Assembly: GCF_001269905.1 (NCBI RefSeq)
Contig: NZ_LHVK01000006.1
Coordinates: 62,001-126,000 of the forward strand
Direction: 5' to 3'
Origin: Pseudomonas corrugata
Lineage (GTDB): Bacteria; Pseudomonadota; Gammaproteobacteria; Pseudomonadales; Pseudomonadaceae
Length of the DNA stretch: 64,000 bases
Below, piece after piece: positions 63,459-64,000 of this stretch (within the stretch, counting starts at the first letter, position 1; every line of letters begins with the position of its first letter). Below the pieces are notes generated by a model that made no database searches, was not told the DNA's origin, and saw nothing but the letters and a program-made list of their open reading frames with translations. The position numbers were made by a program, and so were the translations under genes.

Positions 63459-64000
63459 TCAACGCCGCAGATACGCCCCGAAATCAATATCCCCCGCACT
63501 GAGAATCGCCTGCACCCGGTTGTGCACGTTGAGTTTGCGCAGAATCGCCGAGACGTGGGCCTTGACCGTGGTTTCGGCGATGTCGAGGGTGTAGGCGATC
63601 TGTTTGTTCGATTCGCCCTTGGTCATGCGCTCGAGCACCAGCAGTTGCTTGCGGGTCAAGGCCTGGAGCAGTTCGGGCGGGAAGGCCGGGGTTTCGTTCA
63701 GGCGCCGGCCTACCGGGTTCTTCTGGGTACGGATGATGTCCGGTGGCAGGTACACGTTACCGTTGAGGATCTGTTCGATGGCGTCGGTCATCTGCGAACG
63801 TGGCGAGGATTTGGTGATGAACCCCACCGCGCCGTAGGTGATGGCCTGCAAGACAATCTGTTTGTCCTGTTCGGCCGAGACGATCACCACGGGAATGGTC
63901 GGGGCCTCGTTGCGCAGGTTGATCAGGCCATTGAGGCCGTGCATGCCGGGCATGTTCAGGTCCAGCAGGATCAGGTCCAGGTCGTCGTGCTCGGTAGTCA
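63459..64000 (-). CDS. erbR: LuxR-family response regulator, AgmR/ErbR-like, N-terminus beyond the window
   Basis: The C-terminal 179 codons are visible. The receiver domain starts outside; its phosphoacceptor Asp is in [13 protein letters not shown] near the edge, with [10 protein letters not shown] further on. The LuxR helix-turn-helix is complete ([48 protein letters not shown]). Length and sequence fit the glycerol/ethanol-metabolism activator AgmR (ErbR). Its position beside the FIST-kinase pair matches the P. aeruginosa exa/erc locus. The symbol is inferred from that synteny. Confidence 0.82.
   Translation of the reverse strand, partial: TTEHDDLDLILLDLNMPGMHGLNGLINLRNEAPTIPVVIVSAEQDKQIVLQAITYGAVGFITKSSPRSQMTDAIEQILNGNVYLPPDIIRTQKNPVGRRLNETPAFPPELLQALTRKQLLVLERMTKGESNKQIAYTLDIAETTVKAHVSAILRKLNVHNRVQAILSAGDIDFGAYLRR

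Overview
The window looks like chromosomal DNA of a Pseudomonas, most likely of the P. fluorescens group. The base composition is GC-rich. Many intergenic gaps carry the species-typical REP palindrome (core GCGAGCAGGCTCGCTCCCAC), singly or in facing pairs. The gene content also fits: a treY-malQ-treZ-glgA cluster, the aco acetoin operon with AcoR, an lhp-type hydroxyproline cluster, a DUF2790 protein and an AgmR/ErbR-type regulator. This assignment is inference from gene content, not from a phylogenetic marker. No tRNA, rRNA, CRISPR array, transposase or prophage was seen.

Layout. 1-7.7 kb: minus-strand glycogen/trehalose operon (glgA, treZ, malQ and treY, the last cut by the window edge), with start/stop overlaps between treZ, malQ and treY. 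8.4-11 kb: a 2-hydroxyacid dehydrogenase, an exported alpha/beta hydrolase and a DUF411 metal-binding protein. 11-12.1 kb: a REP cluster and a wrecked dienelactone-hydrolase-like gene. 12.4-20.8 kb: a methyltransferase, a membrane GGDEF/EAL protein with a degenerate EAL domain, an OmpR-type two-component pair, a DUF2790 protein, a DipZ-like thiol-redox membrane protein and a small exported protein.

20.8-28.4 kb: acetoin catabolism. acoR is divergent from acoX-acoA-acoB-acoC-bdh, and the gap holds a textbook sigma-54 promoter, two AcoR-like sites and a possible 16-residue leader peptide. 28.5-29 kb: a DinB-family protein and a duplicated REP pair.

29.3-42.7 kb: hydroxyproline catabolism. It holds an amino-acid ABC transporter, a cis-3-hydroxyproline dehydratase (AcnX), two different proline-racemase-family enzymes, a three-subunit D-hydroxyproline dehydrogenase, a pyrroline-hydroxycarboxylate deaminase, an AraC regulator and a GntR/FCD regulator. 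A PLAT-domain protein of unknown function sits inside. A GTATAC palindrome before both the transporter operon and the GntR gene points to that regulator. The last enzyme, ketoglutarate semialdehyde dehydrogenase, is not in the window.

42.8-45.5 kb: an MFS exporter divergent from a MocR-type regulator. 45.7-49.5 kb: a pstSCAB phosphate transporter lacking phoU, lower in GC than its surroundings. 49.9-52 kb: a TonB-dependent siderophore receptor. 52-56.1 kb: an SDR, a tautomerase, a LysR regulator, an exported NTF2-like protein and a second LysR regulator. 56.4-59.3 kb: glucarate dehydratase and a porin. 59.6-64 kb: a FIST sensor protein overlapping a PAS-rich hybrid histidine kinase, converging on a LuxR-type response regulator cut by the window edge. 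This matches the ErcS'/ErbR region that controls ethanol oxidation in P. aeruginosa.
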